DNA from: Flammeovirga agarivorans
GTDB taxonomy: Bacteria > Bacteroidota > Bacteroidia > Cytophagales > Flammeovirgaceae
Reading direction: 5' to 3'
DNA length: 64,000 nucleotides
Assembly (NCBI RefSeq): GCF_012641475.1
Contig: NZ_JABAIL010000005.1
Span: 372,001-436,000, forward strand
The notes under the pieces: model-generated
What the model saw: the letters and a program-made list of their open reading frames with translations, nothing else
Told to the model about the DNA's origin: nothing
The model's database searches: none
Part shown: piece after piece, positions 35,954 to 43,695 of the stretch
Numbering within the stretch: position 1 is the first letter of the stretch
How the letters are laid out: each line of letters begins with the position of its first letter
Position numbers and translations under genes: made by a program

Positions 35954-37348
35954 ATGAATGAATTTGAGGTATATCTAACAAAAAAACGTATTGATCATAA
36001 AGCTTTCAAAGAGGCAGAACCCGACCGTTATACGGAATGGGATTCTTTATTTATGCAGGTACACCCAAAGAGTTTTACACAGCAAAAGCTCTTTTTGATA
36101 AATCAAATTCGTAGACGTTATTGGTTGGAAGAGGCAGTTAAGGTAGAAGTTGAAAAACCAAAAGCGAAACCTAAGCCTGTTGTTAAAAAGGCTGTAGAGA
36201 AAGCAACTACATCGGAAGAGGTGAAAACTGATTCGTCTTCAGAGAGTAAGCCTAAGTTTAGGCCGAAGATGAAGGCTCGTCCTGTCGTTAAGCAAGACGA
36301 AGGAGATGCAGCTGTTACTAAACCTTCTAGGCCTGTAATGAAAGCAAAGTCGGAAGAGGAACCATCTCAGAATAAACCTTCTAGACCTGTCTTTAAGAAA
36401 AAAGCAACTGAAGAGTCTAAAGGAAAAGTAGGTAGACCTGTAATAAAATCGAAGAAGAATGTAGAGGAGACAACTGAGAAAGAAGCTCCTAAGAAAGCCC
36501 GTCCGGTCTTTAAGAAGAAACCGAGTGTGAAAGGGTCTTCTTCAGAACCAACGGAGTCATCAGCATCTTCAGAAAGTACCCCAAAGCGTGTTCGTCCCGT
36601 TTTTAAGAAGAAAGTGGAAAGCTCAGCTGAACCGATACCCGAGGAGTCAACAGAAGAGGTGAAGCCTAAGAAAGCCCGCCCAGTCTTTAAGAAGAAACCG
36701 AGTGTAGAAGAGTCTTCTTCAGCACCAACGGAGTCATCAACATCTTCAGAAAGTACCCCAAAGCGTGTTCGTCCCGTTTTTAAGAAGAAAGTGGAAAACT
36801 CAGCTGAATCGGTACCTGAGGAGCCAATAGAAGAGGTAAAACCAAAGAAAGTACGACCGGTCTTTAAGAAGAAACCGAGTGTAGAAGAGTCTACTACAGA
36901 GCCCACGGAGTCATCAGCATCTTCAGAAAGTACCCCAAAGCGTGTTCGTCCTATTTTTAAGAAGAAAGTGGATAGTTCAACTGAATCGGTACCTGAGGAG
37001 CCAATAGAAGAGGTAAAACCAAAGAAAGTACGACCGGTCTTTAAGAAGAAACCGAGTGTAGAAGAGTCTTCTTCAGAACCAACAGAGTCATCAGCATCTT
37101 CAGAAAGTACCCCAAAGCGTGTTCGTCCTGTTTTTAAGAAGAAAGTGGACAGTTCAACCGAATCGGTATCTGAGGAGTCAACAGAAGACGTGAAACCAAA
37201 GAAAGTTCGTCCGGTCTTCAAAAAGAAACCGAGTGTAGATACGGCAGAGAAATCACTAAAAGATGAATCTCCTAAGGAAGAACCATCTAAACCTAAACGT
37301 ATTCGACCTGTCATTAAACCAAAGAAAAAAGACAGTGATTCAGAGTAA
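35954..37348 (+). CDS. Conserved small N-terminal domain fused to Lys/Pro/Ser-rich tandem repeats
   Basis: Residues 1-58 from the ATG at 35954 (MNEFEVYLTKKRIDHKAF, HPKSFTQQKLFLINQIRRRYWL) form a conserved globular domain seen at the start of many short Bacteroidota proteins. The remainder, about 405 residues, is low-complexity: RPVFKKK units separated by Ser/Glu/Thr-rich linkers. From about 36495 a 59-residue (177-bp) unit repeats about four times with few changes. The strongly basic RPVFKKK motifs suggest nucleic-acid or ribosome binding (inference). Its 3' end overlaps the convergent arylesterase gene by 9 nt. Confidence 0.78.
   Translation: MNEFEVYLTKKRIDHKAFKEAEPDRYTEWDSLFMQVHPKSFTQQKLFLINQIRRRYWLEEAVKVEVEKPKAKPKPVVKKAVEKATTSEEVKTDSSSESKPKFRPKMKARPVVKQDEGDAAVTKPSRPVMKAKSEEEPSQNKPSRPVFKKKATEESKGKVGRPVIKSKKNVEETTEKEAPKKARPVFKKKPSVKGSSSEPTESSASSESTPKRVRPVFKKKVESSAEPIPEESTEEVKPKKARPVFKKKPSVEESSSAPTESSTSSESTPKRVRPVFKKKVENSAESVPEEPIEEVKPKKVRPVFKKKPSVEESTTEPTESSASSESTPKRVRPIFKKKVDSSTESVPEEPIEEVKPKKVRPVFKKKPSVEESSSEPTESSASSESTPKRVRPVFKKKVDSSTESVSEESTEDVKPKKVRPVFKKKPSVDTAEKSLKDESPKEEPSKPKRIRPVIKPKKKDSDSE
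36495..37240 (+). repeat. Tandem repeat, 177-bp unit, about four copies
   Basis: The marker CGTGTTCGTCC recurs at 36587, 36764, 36941 and 37118, exactly 177 bp apart each time, so the unit is 59 codons and in frame. Copies differ by scattered substitutions. The unit holds two basic blocks (RPVFKKKPSV and RVRPVFKKKV) and Ser/Glu-rich linkers. Confidence 0.95.
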
Positions 37349-38047
37349 TGGTTGAAGACTCTTGAATACAGTGTTGGCTACAATTTTAGCTCCTTCAACA
37401 TTTGGGTGAATTCCATCAGCTTGATTTAATGAAGGTTCTCCGGCAACACCTTCAAGAAGGAAAGGAAGTAAATAAGTATTTTTTTCTTTTGAGATTTGAG
37501 GGTAGAGTTTTTCAAAAGCTTTAAAATAATCATCTCCCATATTTGGAGGAGGCAATATACCTGCAAGTAATATCTTACATTGTGGATTGACCTTTTTCAC
37601 CTTATCAATAATTTTTTCGAGATTATCTTTTGTGTTGTTGGGATCAATGCCTCTAAGAGCATCATTACCACCTAGAGAAAGTACAAATATATCGGGCTTC
37701 TGTTGGCCAATAATCCAGTCAACTCTACCTAAACCACCAGCAGTAGTTTCTCCGCTTAATCCAGCATTAACTATAGTATATGGTAACGCTAACTTGTCAA
37801 TTTTTTGTTGTATTAATTGGGGGAATGCTTGTTCCTTTTCCAAACCGTACCCAGCAGTTAAGCTATTTCCAAAAAATATGATTGTCTTTTTAGAAGAAGT
37901 TTCATCAGCTGATACTGTAGGAACACTAGTATTTGAAGCTTGATTTTGATCTTGTTTTTCTTCATTAGAAGTAGAACAACCCATCAGTACAAATATTAAT
38001 TGAAATAGTAATATTGAAAAAGTGCTATTTTGCTTCATTTCTTGCAA
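37340..38047 (-). CDS. TesA-like arylesterase/lysophospholipase, lipoprotein
   Basis: The 235-residue product has a lipoprotein signal with lipobox LMGC (Cys24) and an SGNH domain of TesA type: FFGNSLTAGYGLE (nucleophile Ser), AGLSGETTAGG, SLGGNDALRG and DGIHPN with the catalytic Asp/His. TesA-type enzymes are broad thioesterase/arylesterase/lysophospholipase enzymes in the periplasm. Met4 (38038) is an alternative start. Its 3' end overlaps the repeat-protein gene on the other strand by 9 nt. It is the fifth SGNH-fold gene in 13 kb. Confidence 0.93.
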   Translation of the reverse strand: MQEMKQNSTFSILLFQLIFVLMGCSTSNEEKQDQNQASNTSVPTVSADETSSKKTIIFFGNSLTAGYGLEKEQAFPQLIQQKIDKLALPYTIVNAGLSGETTAGGLGRVDWIIGQQKPDIFVLSLGGNDALRGIDPNNTKDNLEKIIDKVKKVNPQCKILLAGILPPPNMGDDYFKAFEKLYPQISKEKNTYLLPFLLEGVAGEPSLNQADGIHPNVEGAKIVANTVFKSLQPLL

Positions 38048-38081
38048 GGGTATTTTCTTGATTTATTTTGACCTCTTTTTT

Positions 38082-38089
38082 CAAAGATA
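38082..38089 (-). promoter_or_regulatory. Candidate -7 box of the arylesterase gene
   Basis: TATCTTTG on the minus strand, an exact TAnnTTTG match 34 nt before the start at 38047; no clear -33 TTG. Confidence 0.45.
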
Positions 38090-38136
38090 GGATAGTAAAT
38101 TGTAATAGACTTGTTAAACCTAATTATTTCTGACAT

Positions 38137-38577
38137 ATGCACAAAGACTTCTGTACCCATAAAGTATTATCCTATTGGGCTCTTCGAATCGTACCCTCTG
38201 TCATACTTTTACAATCGTTACTTTACAAATTTGGAGATGATGGTGCTTACGTATATATTTTTTTAGAAATGGGCCTTGGAGATGATATGCGCCTCTTGTT
38301 TGCTGTTTTAGAATTTATTGGAAGTATTTTCCTAGTTCAATCTGTGTATTGTAGATGGGGTGCATACATAGGCATTTTTGTGTCTTTATTGTCCATCATA
38401 CCTTTTGTGTTTTTGGGATTTGAGTTACCCGTAGAAAACAGTTTTGCATCTGGTTTACAACTTTTTGGAATGTCATTGGTAGTATTAATGACCTCTTTAC
38501 TTATACTAGAACAAGAATTAGGTAGAATTCAGAAAACTTCAAAATCAACACAAAAAAAAGAATCATTAACGGCCTAA
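38137..38577 (+). CDS. DoxX-like small membrane protein
   Basis: The 146-residue protein has four predicted membrane helices (about 15-33, 52-70, 75-95, 105-125). The pattern of LRIVPSVILLQSLLYKFG near the start and FGMSLVVLMTSLLI near the end fits the DoxX/DoxD superfamily of quinol-linked or thiosulfate-related membrane subunits. No catalytic motif is conserved in this group. Its function is not known; membrane redox or stress roles have been proposed for relatives. Confidence 0.7.
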   Translation: MHKDFCTHKVLSYWALRIVPSVILLQSLLYKFGDDGAYVYIFLEMGLGDDMRLLFAVLEFIGSIFLVQSVYCRWGAYIGIFVSLLSIIPFVFLGFELPVENSFASGLQLFGMSLVVLMTSLLILEQELGRIQKTSKSTQKKESLTA

Positions 38578-38657
38578 ATAGTCGTAGATGATGTTATATT
38601 TTATAAACTATTGATGATATCGGGAAAATTCGCCTAAAAAAGTCAATAGAATCTTCT

Positions 38658-38707
38658 TAATTTTGGCTATACTCAGTATTTTTAAAAGAGTATAGCTAAT
38701 TTTTTGC
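38658..38707 (+). promoter_or_regulatory. -7 box followed by a terminator-like leader hairpin (DinB-like gene)
   Basis: TAATTTTG (38658-38665) is an exact -7 match. It is directly followed by GCTATACTC (38666-38674) and GAGTATAGC (38688-38696), a perfect 9-bp hairpin, then a T-run to about 38705. The ATG is at 38723. It is either the terminator of the DoxX-like gene or an attenuator-like leader of the DinB-like gene. Confidence 0.55.
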
Positions 38708-38722
38708 TCTTAATTTACTTGC

Positions 38723-39244
38723 ATGAATAATAACGTTAAACAATCTGCAATTGAGCTATGTAAACAGCTTAAGAATTTATTGACTCAGATATCAGAAGAA
38801 CAATTTATTGCACCATTAGATTTATTTTCGGGATCTTCTATTGGGCAACATACTAGACACATTATCGAATTTTACCAATGTTTAATTGATAGTGTGAAAA
38901 AAGGAGAACAGATCTGTTATGAAGATAGGCAGCGAAGTCTTACCTTAGAATCAGATAAATACAATGCATTAGCTAAGATTGATGAACAGATTTCATCTTT
39001 TTCCCAGTTAGATAACTATACAGAAGATGTAGTCTTAAAAGTGAAAGATTACGCTCAAAACTTGGAAATGAATGAATGGTCGTCACCTTCAACAATTTCT
39101 CGCGAAATGCATTATTGTAACGAACATACAGTACATCATTTAGCAATTATCAAAGTGGGTTTAATGCATTATTTCCCAGGGTTAAACTTGAATGATAGCT
39201 TTGGAGTCGCTAAATCAACTTACGCCTACAGAAAAGGTAAATAA
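38723..39244 (+). CDS. DinB-family putative metal-dependent protein
   Basis: The 173-residue four-helix-bundle protein of the DinB/YfiT superfamily carries the metal-ligand-type histidines GQHTRHIIEFYQ (helix 2) and CNEHTVHHLAIIKVG (helix 4). Many relatives are bacillithiol- or mycothiol-dependent transferases; Bacteroidota often make bacillithiol, so a thiol-transferase role is possible but not shown. It is followed after 27 nt by the NRDE gene in the same direction. Confidence 0.85.
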   Translation: MNNNVKQSAIELCKQLKNLLTQISEEQFIAPLDLFSGSSIGQHTRHIIEFYQCLIDSVKKGEQICYEDRQRSLTLESDKYNALAKIDEQISSFSQLDNYTEDVVLKVKDYAQNLEMNEWSSPSTISREMHYCNEHTVHHLAIIKVGLMHYFPGLNLNDSFGVAKSTYAYRKGK

Positions 39245-39271
39245 CTCATTCTACTTTATTTCAATTAACAT

Positions 39272-40009
39272 ATGTGCACCCTAACTTATATACCTCTATC
39301 ATCAACATCTTATTTGTTCACATCAAATAGAGATGAAAGAAAAAGCAGATCTTCTGCATTTGCGCCAACGATTCATGAGAAAAATGGAGTGTCTTTTATC
39401 GCACCAATTGATAGTCAGGCATTGGGTACTTGGCTAGGAGCATCAGAAAACTCAAGAGTAGTTTGCTTATTAAATGGAGGATTGAAAGCACATATTCCTA
39501 CTCCACCATATAAACATTCGAGAGGAAAAGTGGTGATTGATTCTTTGTTAGCTGTTGACATTGAATTGTATTTAACCACATATGACTTTAATAATGTAGA
39601 GCCATTTACGCTGATTGTCATTGAGAATAAAGACGAGTTATCAATCATACAATTTATTTGGGATGGACAAAAATCATATCAAGAATTTTTAGATCCAGCT
39701 AGTCCACATATTTGGTCATCAGTTACATTATATAATTCAAACCAAACAAAGAAAAGGAAAGAGAAGTTTTTAGATTGGTTATCCTCATCTGAAAAAAATG
39801 CTCAAGAAATTTTAGAAGTTCATGAGAACTTAGATCATGAAGATTCTTCTACAATAGGACTATCAATGCAACGTCCTCAATATTGTACTGTGAGTACAAC
39901 TCAATTAAAAGTGACAGATCAGAGGGTGGATATGATGTATCATGATCGTAATTCAACTCAAAAAGATTTTGCTCATTTGCCATTAACAGTTTATAATCAT
40001 GAATCTTAA
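39272..40009 (+). CDS. NRDE/TANGO2-family protein
   Basis: The 245-residue protein starts MCTLTYIPLSS, with the Cys2 and NRDE signature TSNRDERKSRSS of the NRDE (TANGO2) family. The N-terminal Cys can be exposed as in Ntn hydrolases, and heme or lipid trafficking roles are proposed for eukaryotic members. The C-terminus shows MQRPQYCTVSTTQLKV, also family-typical. It overlaps the next gene by 11 nt. Biochemical function in bacteria is unknown. Confidence 0.9.
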   Translation: MCTLTYIPLSSTSYLFTSNRDERKSRSSAFAPTIHEKNGVSFIAPIDSQALGTWLGASENSRVVCLLNGGLKAHIPTPPYKHSRGKVVIDSLLAVDIELYLTTYDFNNVEPFTLIVIENKDELSIIQFIWDGQKSYQEFLDPASPHIWSSVTLYNSNQTKKRKEKFLDWLSSSEKNAQEILEVHENLDHEDSSTIGLSMQRPQYCTVSTTQLKVTDQRVDMMYHDRNSTQKDFAHLPLTVYNHES

Positions 40010-41009
40010 ACCCAATTTAAGATATCGTTTATTTAAGTGGGAGTTCTGGCCGTATTATGTTTTTTATATACCAGTATACTTTTTCTACTTTCTTCTATCA
40101 GCTCTTTCGCGTTCCTTAAGTTTTATGACTTTGGCTAACCCCGGGATGAGATATGGTGGCTTTTTCAGCTATTCTAAATATGATGTACTTAAACAACTTC
40201 CTGAAAAATATGTACCTAAGTCAGCTTTCTTTACAGTAGCTCCTACGAGTAAAGAAGTAAAGAAAGAAATGAACAGATTAGGACTAGAATACCCTGTGAT
40301 TTTAAAACCTGATGAAGGAGAAAGAGGAAGTGGTGTAGAGAAGATAAAGAATGACCAAGAGTTAGATGAATATCTATTAGCAAATTCCCCTAATATCATT
40401 TTGCAAGAATTTATTGATGCTCCAAATGAGTTTGGAGTGATGTATGTAAAATATCCATCACAAGAGAAAGGAAAAATAACATCAATAGTATTCAAAGGTG
40501 AATTGTATGTAATCGGCGATGGTGTTAGTGATCTAATTACATTGTTCAAAACTCACCCAAGGGCTCAACTATATATCGATTTCCTTAAAGAATTTTACAA
40601 GGATCAGCTGAATATGGTCATTAAGAAGGATGAAATATTTATGTTGTCAAAGATGGGAAATCATTGCCGAGGAGCGATCTTTAATGATGCAAATTACCTT
40701 ATCGATAAATTGGATGTATCACTTTTCGACTCAATATCAGAATCTATAGAAGGTTTTTATTTCGGTAGATATGATTTAAAAGCTAAAGATGAAAATGCTT
40801 TAATAAACGGAGATTTTAAAGTAATGGAATTGAATGGTGTAAATTCTGAACCAGCACATATTTATGACCCAGATAACTCATTGATGAGAGCATATAAAGA
40901 TCTATTTCGTCATTGGTGGAGGATCTATAAAATAAGCAAAGAAAATAAAGAACAAGGATATACAGAAACTCCATTCCCAACATTAGTACAATCTCTTATG
41001 AATAAATAA
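39999..41009 (+). CDS. Membrane-associated ATP-grasp protein
   Basis: The N-terminus of this 336-residue protein has one or two hydrophobic helices (about 15-50). The rest is an ATP-grasp fold: VILKPDEGERGSGVEK for the nucleotide loop, IILQEFIDAPNEFGVMYV, and VMELNGVNSEPAHIYDPD with the metal-binding Glu/Asn pair. It resembles D-Ala-D-Ala-ligase-type carboxylate-amine ligases annotated as hypothetical in Bacteroidota. A ligase acting on a membrane or cell-wall precursor is inference. It overlaps the NRDE gene by 11 nt and so belongs to the same transcript. Confidence 0.85.
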   Translation: MNLKPNLRYRLFKWEFWPYYVFYIPVYFFYFLLSALSRSLSFMTLANPGMRYGGFFSYSKYDVLKQLPEKYVPKSAFFTVAPTSKEVKKEMNRLGLEYPVILKPDEGERGSGVEKIKNDQELDEYLLANSPNIILQEFIDAPNEFGVMYVKYPSQEKGKITSIVFKGELYVIGDGVSDLITLFKTHPRAQLYIDFLKEFYKDQLNMVIKKDEIFMLSKMGNHCRGAIFNDANYLIDKLDVSLFDSISESIEGFYFGRYDLKAKDENALINGDFKVMELNGVNSEPAHIYDPDNSLMRAYKDLFRHWWRIYKISKENKEQGYTETPFPTLVQSLMNK

Positions 41010-41022
41010 GAAGTATATCTAA

Positions 41023-41049
41023 TTGAAAAGATAAATATTTTTATTTTTG
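41023..41049 (+). promoter_or_regulatory. Candidate promoter of recF
   Basis: TTG (41023-41025), 16-nt spacer, TATTTTTG (41042-41049); spacing is one nt short of the usual range. The -7 box lies 22 nt before the recF ATG. Confidence 0.5.
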
Positions 41050-41071
41050 CAACTCAATAAAGCAAAGGTAA

Positions 41072-42169
41072 ATGTATTTAGAGCGGTTGTATCTAAGAGA
41101 TTTTAAAAATTACAAGGAACTTTCTGTTGATTTTACGGAAGGGGTAAACTGTATTGTCGGTCCTAATGGGGTAGGCAAGACAAATCTTTTGGATGCCGTT
41201 TATTTCTTATCCATGACTCGTAGTGCGTTTAGTTTTACAGAACAGCAGAATGCAAGACATGGTGAGAAAATATTCGCTTTGTCTGGGAAATTTTATAAAA
41301 AAGATGATCCTGATATGGTAGTATGTCAGTATCAGAAGCCCAAAAAGAAATTTAGCTTAAATGGTAAGGAGTATCAAAAGTTTAGTGAACATTTTGGTAA
41401 ATACCCTTGTGTATTAATAGCCCCCAATGATACTGATTTACTAAGGGAAGGTAGTGAAGTCAGAAGAAAACACTTTGATAGTGTCATTTCTCAATTTGAT
41501 AAAGAATACCTAAAAGCATTGATAGATTATCAGAGAGCAGTTTTACAGAGAAATGAACTGTTGAAAATGTTTGCTGAGAAACGTCAAATACCAAATAAAG
41601 ATTGGGTTGCTCCTTACGATCATATCATCTTACAAAATGCAAAGATAATTCATCACAAGAGAAAGAAGTTTGTTGAGAAGTTTCATGGTTTCTTTCAGGA
41701 GTCTTATTCTTTTTTATCAGAAGAAAGAGAAGAAGCTTCTATCATTTATAAATCTGACCTTTCTAAAGAAAATTTCGGACAAATTTACGCTGAAGCTTGG
41801 GAGAAGGATGTACATTTACAGAGGACAACAAAAGGAATTCATAAAGACGATTTTGATTTTCAATTGGCAGGTTATCCTTTAAAGAAATATGGATCTCAAG
41901 GACAACAGAAATCATTTATCATCGCTATGAAATTAGCTCAACATTATTTGTTAAAAGAAGCATTAGAAGTAGTTCCAATTCTATTATTAGATGATATTTT
42001 TGATAAACTGGATGATAATAGAATAAAAAAACTCCTAGAATTGATAAAAGAGAAGAAATTTGGTCAAATTATTTTGACCGATGCTCGACCTGAACGGTCT
42101 AAGAGTTTAATGGAAGAAATAAATACGGAATCTCACTTTATAGAAATAGATCATTTTGTCGGAAAATAA
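41072..42169 (+). CDS. recF: DNA replication and repair protein RecF
   Basis: The 365-residue SMC-like ATPase loads RecA at gaps through RecO and RecR. It has Walker A GPNGVGKT (residues 30-37), the N-terminal LRDFKNYKELSVDF, the ABC signature region YGSQGQQKSFIIAMKLAQ, and Walker B PILLLDDIFDKLDDNR. Full length. It overlaps the DUF721 gene by 14 nt, the known recF-DUF721 neighbourhood; dnaA, dnaN and gyrB are not beside it here. Confidence 0.97.
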   Translation: MYLERLYLRDFKNYKELSVDFTEGVNCIVGPNGVGKTNLLDAVYFLSMTRSAFSFTEQQNARHGEKIFALSGKFYKKDDPDMVVCQYQKPKKKFSLNGKEYQKFSEHFGKYPCVLIAPNDTDLLREGSEVRRKHFDSVISQFDKEYLKALIDYQRAVLQRNELLKMFAEKRQIPNKDWVAPYDHIILQNAKIIHHKRKKFVEKFHGFFQESYSFLSEEREEASIIYKSDLSKENFGQIYAEAWEKDVHLQRTTKGIHKDDFDFQLAGYPLKKYGSQGQQKSFIIAMKLAQHYLLKEALEVVPILLLDDIFDKLDDNRIKKLLELIKEKKFGQIILTDARPERSKSLMEEINTESHFIEIDHFVGK

Positions 42170-42497
42170 GAAATCTGTATATCGATTTAGAAAGAAGACA
42201 CCGATACCTAAAAAACATGAAACTTTAGGTATTGGCGATGCTATGCAACAATTTGTAAAGTCTCTGAAAAAATCACACAGCTATAATGAAGCTATTATTA
42301 GTAAAGTTTGGGGTGAAGTAATGGGACATACTATTGCCTCAAGAACTTTAAGTATTAAACTAAGAGGTAAAGTCTTATATGTTAAATTAAATGCTCCTTC
42401 ATTAAAAAATGAATTAAATATGGCAAGAGAGCATGTTGTCAATAGAATTAACCAAAGACTAAGAACTGAAGTATTAACAGAAGTAAAATTCACATAA
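42156..42497 (+). CDS. DUF721 (DciA-like) protein
   Basis: The 113-residue protein carries the DUF721 KH-like core: DAMQQFVKSLKKSHSYNEAIISKVW, GHTIASRTLSIKLRGKVLYVKLNAPSLKNEL. Family members include DciA, which recruits the replicative helicase. The only usable start that gives a full domain is the TTG at 42156, inside recF; the next Met (about residue 29) would lose the first helix. It is 5 nt upstream of manC, so the replication genes run into the polysaccharide locus without a terminator. Confidence 0.88.
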   Translation: MSENKKSVYRFRKKTPIPKKHETLGIGDAMQQFVKSLKKSHSYNEAIISKVWGEVMGHTIASRTLSIKLRGKVLYVKLNAPSLKNELNMAREHVVNRINQRLRTEVLTEVKFT

Positions 42498-42502
42498 CTA
42501 TT

Positions 42503-43588
42503 ATGTCTGAAAATAAAAATAATTACGTAGTTATTATGGCTGGTGGTGTAGGAAGTAGATTCTGGCCATACAGTAGAGAAAGTAGACCTAAACAGTTCCA
42601 AGATATTTTAGGGACAGGAAAGACAATGATTCAAATGACCGCTGATCGTTTTGAAGGTGTTTGTCCTAATGAAAATATTTTTGTGGTAACTAGTCGCGAT
42701 TATAAAGAAATCACTTTAGAGCAATTACCATTTCTTTCAGAAGATCAGGTGTTATGCGAGCCTATGCGTAGAAATACAGCACCTTGTATTGCTTATGCGT
42801 GTTATAAAATAGGATTGAAGAACCCTGAGGCAAATATCGTTGTAGCACCAGCTGACCATGTTATTCTGGATGTTCCAGAGTTTCAACTAAGGGTAGAAAA
42901 AGCATTACATTATGTGGCTTCTCATGATGTGTTAGTTACTTTAGGTATTCGCCCAAATAGACCAGATACTGGGTATGGTTATATTCAAGCTTTGAATGAT
43001 GAACGACTTGAAGTACTTTACAAAGTAAAAACATTTACCGAAAAGCCTAATGAAGAGTTGGCAAGGGCATTTGTTTTAAGTGGTGACTTTGTTTGGAATG
43101 CAGGTATTTTCGTATGGAATGCTCAAACAATTAAGAAGTCATTTAAAGAAAATCTTCAAGACGTAGATCAATTATTTTCTTCTATTGAAGATAAATTTTA
43201 TACAGATCAAGAAACGGAAGCAATTGATACAATCTATCCAAAATGTAGAGATATTTCTATCGATTATGGTATCATGGAGCATGCTGACAATGTCTATGTC
43301 ATGAGAACTGATTTTGGATGGTCAGATCTTGGTACATGGAAATCCCTGTATGAACAAGCGGATAAAAATGAAGAAGAAAATGTTCTTCAGGGTAATGTAA
43401 TGGCTTATGAGACATTTAAAACTATTGTTAAAACGCCAAAAGACCGTTTAGTAGTAGTGCAAGGGTTGGAAAATTATATTGTAGCCGAATATGATAATGT
43501 ATTGATGATCTGTAATAAAGATCATGAACAAAGAGTAAAACAATTCCTAAAAGCAGCAAAAGAACAAAGAGGTCCAGAATTTATATAA
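42503..43588 (+). CDS. manC: Mannose-1-phosphate guanylyltransferase
   Basis: The 361-residue nucleotidyltransferase makes GDP-mannose from mannose-1-phosphate and GTP. Signature: IMAGGVGSRFWPYSRESRPKQF, PADHVI, FTEKP, and GDFVWNAGIFVW. It is the short form with no phosphomannose-isomerase domain. It begins 5 nt after the DUF721 gene. The product feeds gmd at 48181. It is followed by two palindromes and the Wzz-like gene. Confidence 0.93.
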   Translation: MSENKNNYVVIMAGGVGSRFWPYSRESRPKQFQDILGTGKTMIQMTADRFEGVCPNENIFVVTSRDYKEITLEQLPFLSEDQVLCEPMRRNTAPCIAYACYKIGLKNPEANIVVAPADHVILDVPEFQLRVEKALHYVASHDVLVTLGIRPNRPDTGYGYIQALNDERLEVLYKVKTFTEKPNEELARAFVLSGDFVWNAGIFVWNAQTIKKSFKENLQDVDQLFSSIEDKFYTDQETEAIDTIYPKCRDISIDYGIMEHADNVYVMRTDFGWSDLGTWKSLYEQADKNEEENVLQGNVMAYETFKTIVKTPKDRLVVVQGLENYIVAEYDNVLMICNKDHEQRVKQFLKAAKEQRGPEFI

Positions 43589-43617
43589 TTTCCTCAGTAA
43601 GTTGAAAATATTGACAT

Positions 43618-43666
43618 AATTAGAATTCTAAATTTTACTTTAAGTTTAGAATTCTAATTATCTTTG
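43618..43666 (+). promoter_or_regulatory. Paired palindromic operator candidates and -7 box of the Wzz-like gene
   Basis: TTAGAATTCTAA, a perfect 12-bp palindrome, occurs at 43620-43631 and 43646-43657, centres 26 bp apart. The second copy ends one nt before TATCTTTG (43659-43666), an exact -7 box 29 nt from the ATG at 43696. Together they also make a 15-bp inverted repeat (43618-43632 with 43645-43659). The layout is that of a dimeric regulator on the promoter. No T-run follows, so it is not a plain terminator. Confidence 0.6.
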
Positions 43667-43695
43667 GCCGTTCTAAACGATTGAATTAGCTAGAC

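Noticed and set aside
36495-37240. Regular repeats that could suggest a CRISPR array
   Set aside because: The whole 177-bp unit repeats, in frame, with no unique spacers and no cas genes.
36367-37314. 315-codon open frame on the minus strand
   Set aside because: It is the antisense shadow of the 177-bp tandem repeat; its repeats mirror those of the coding strand and it has no promoter.
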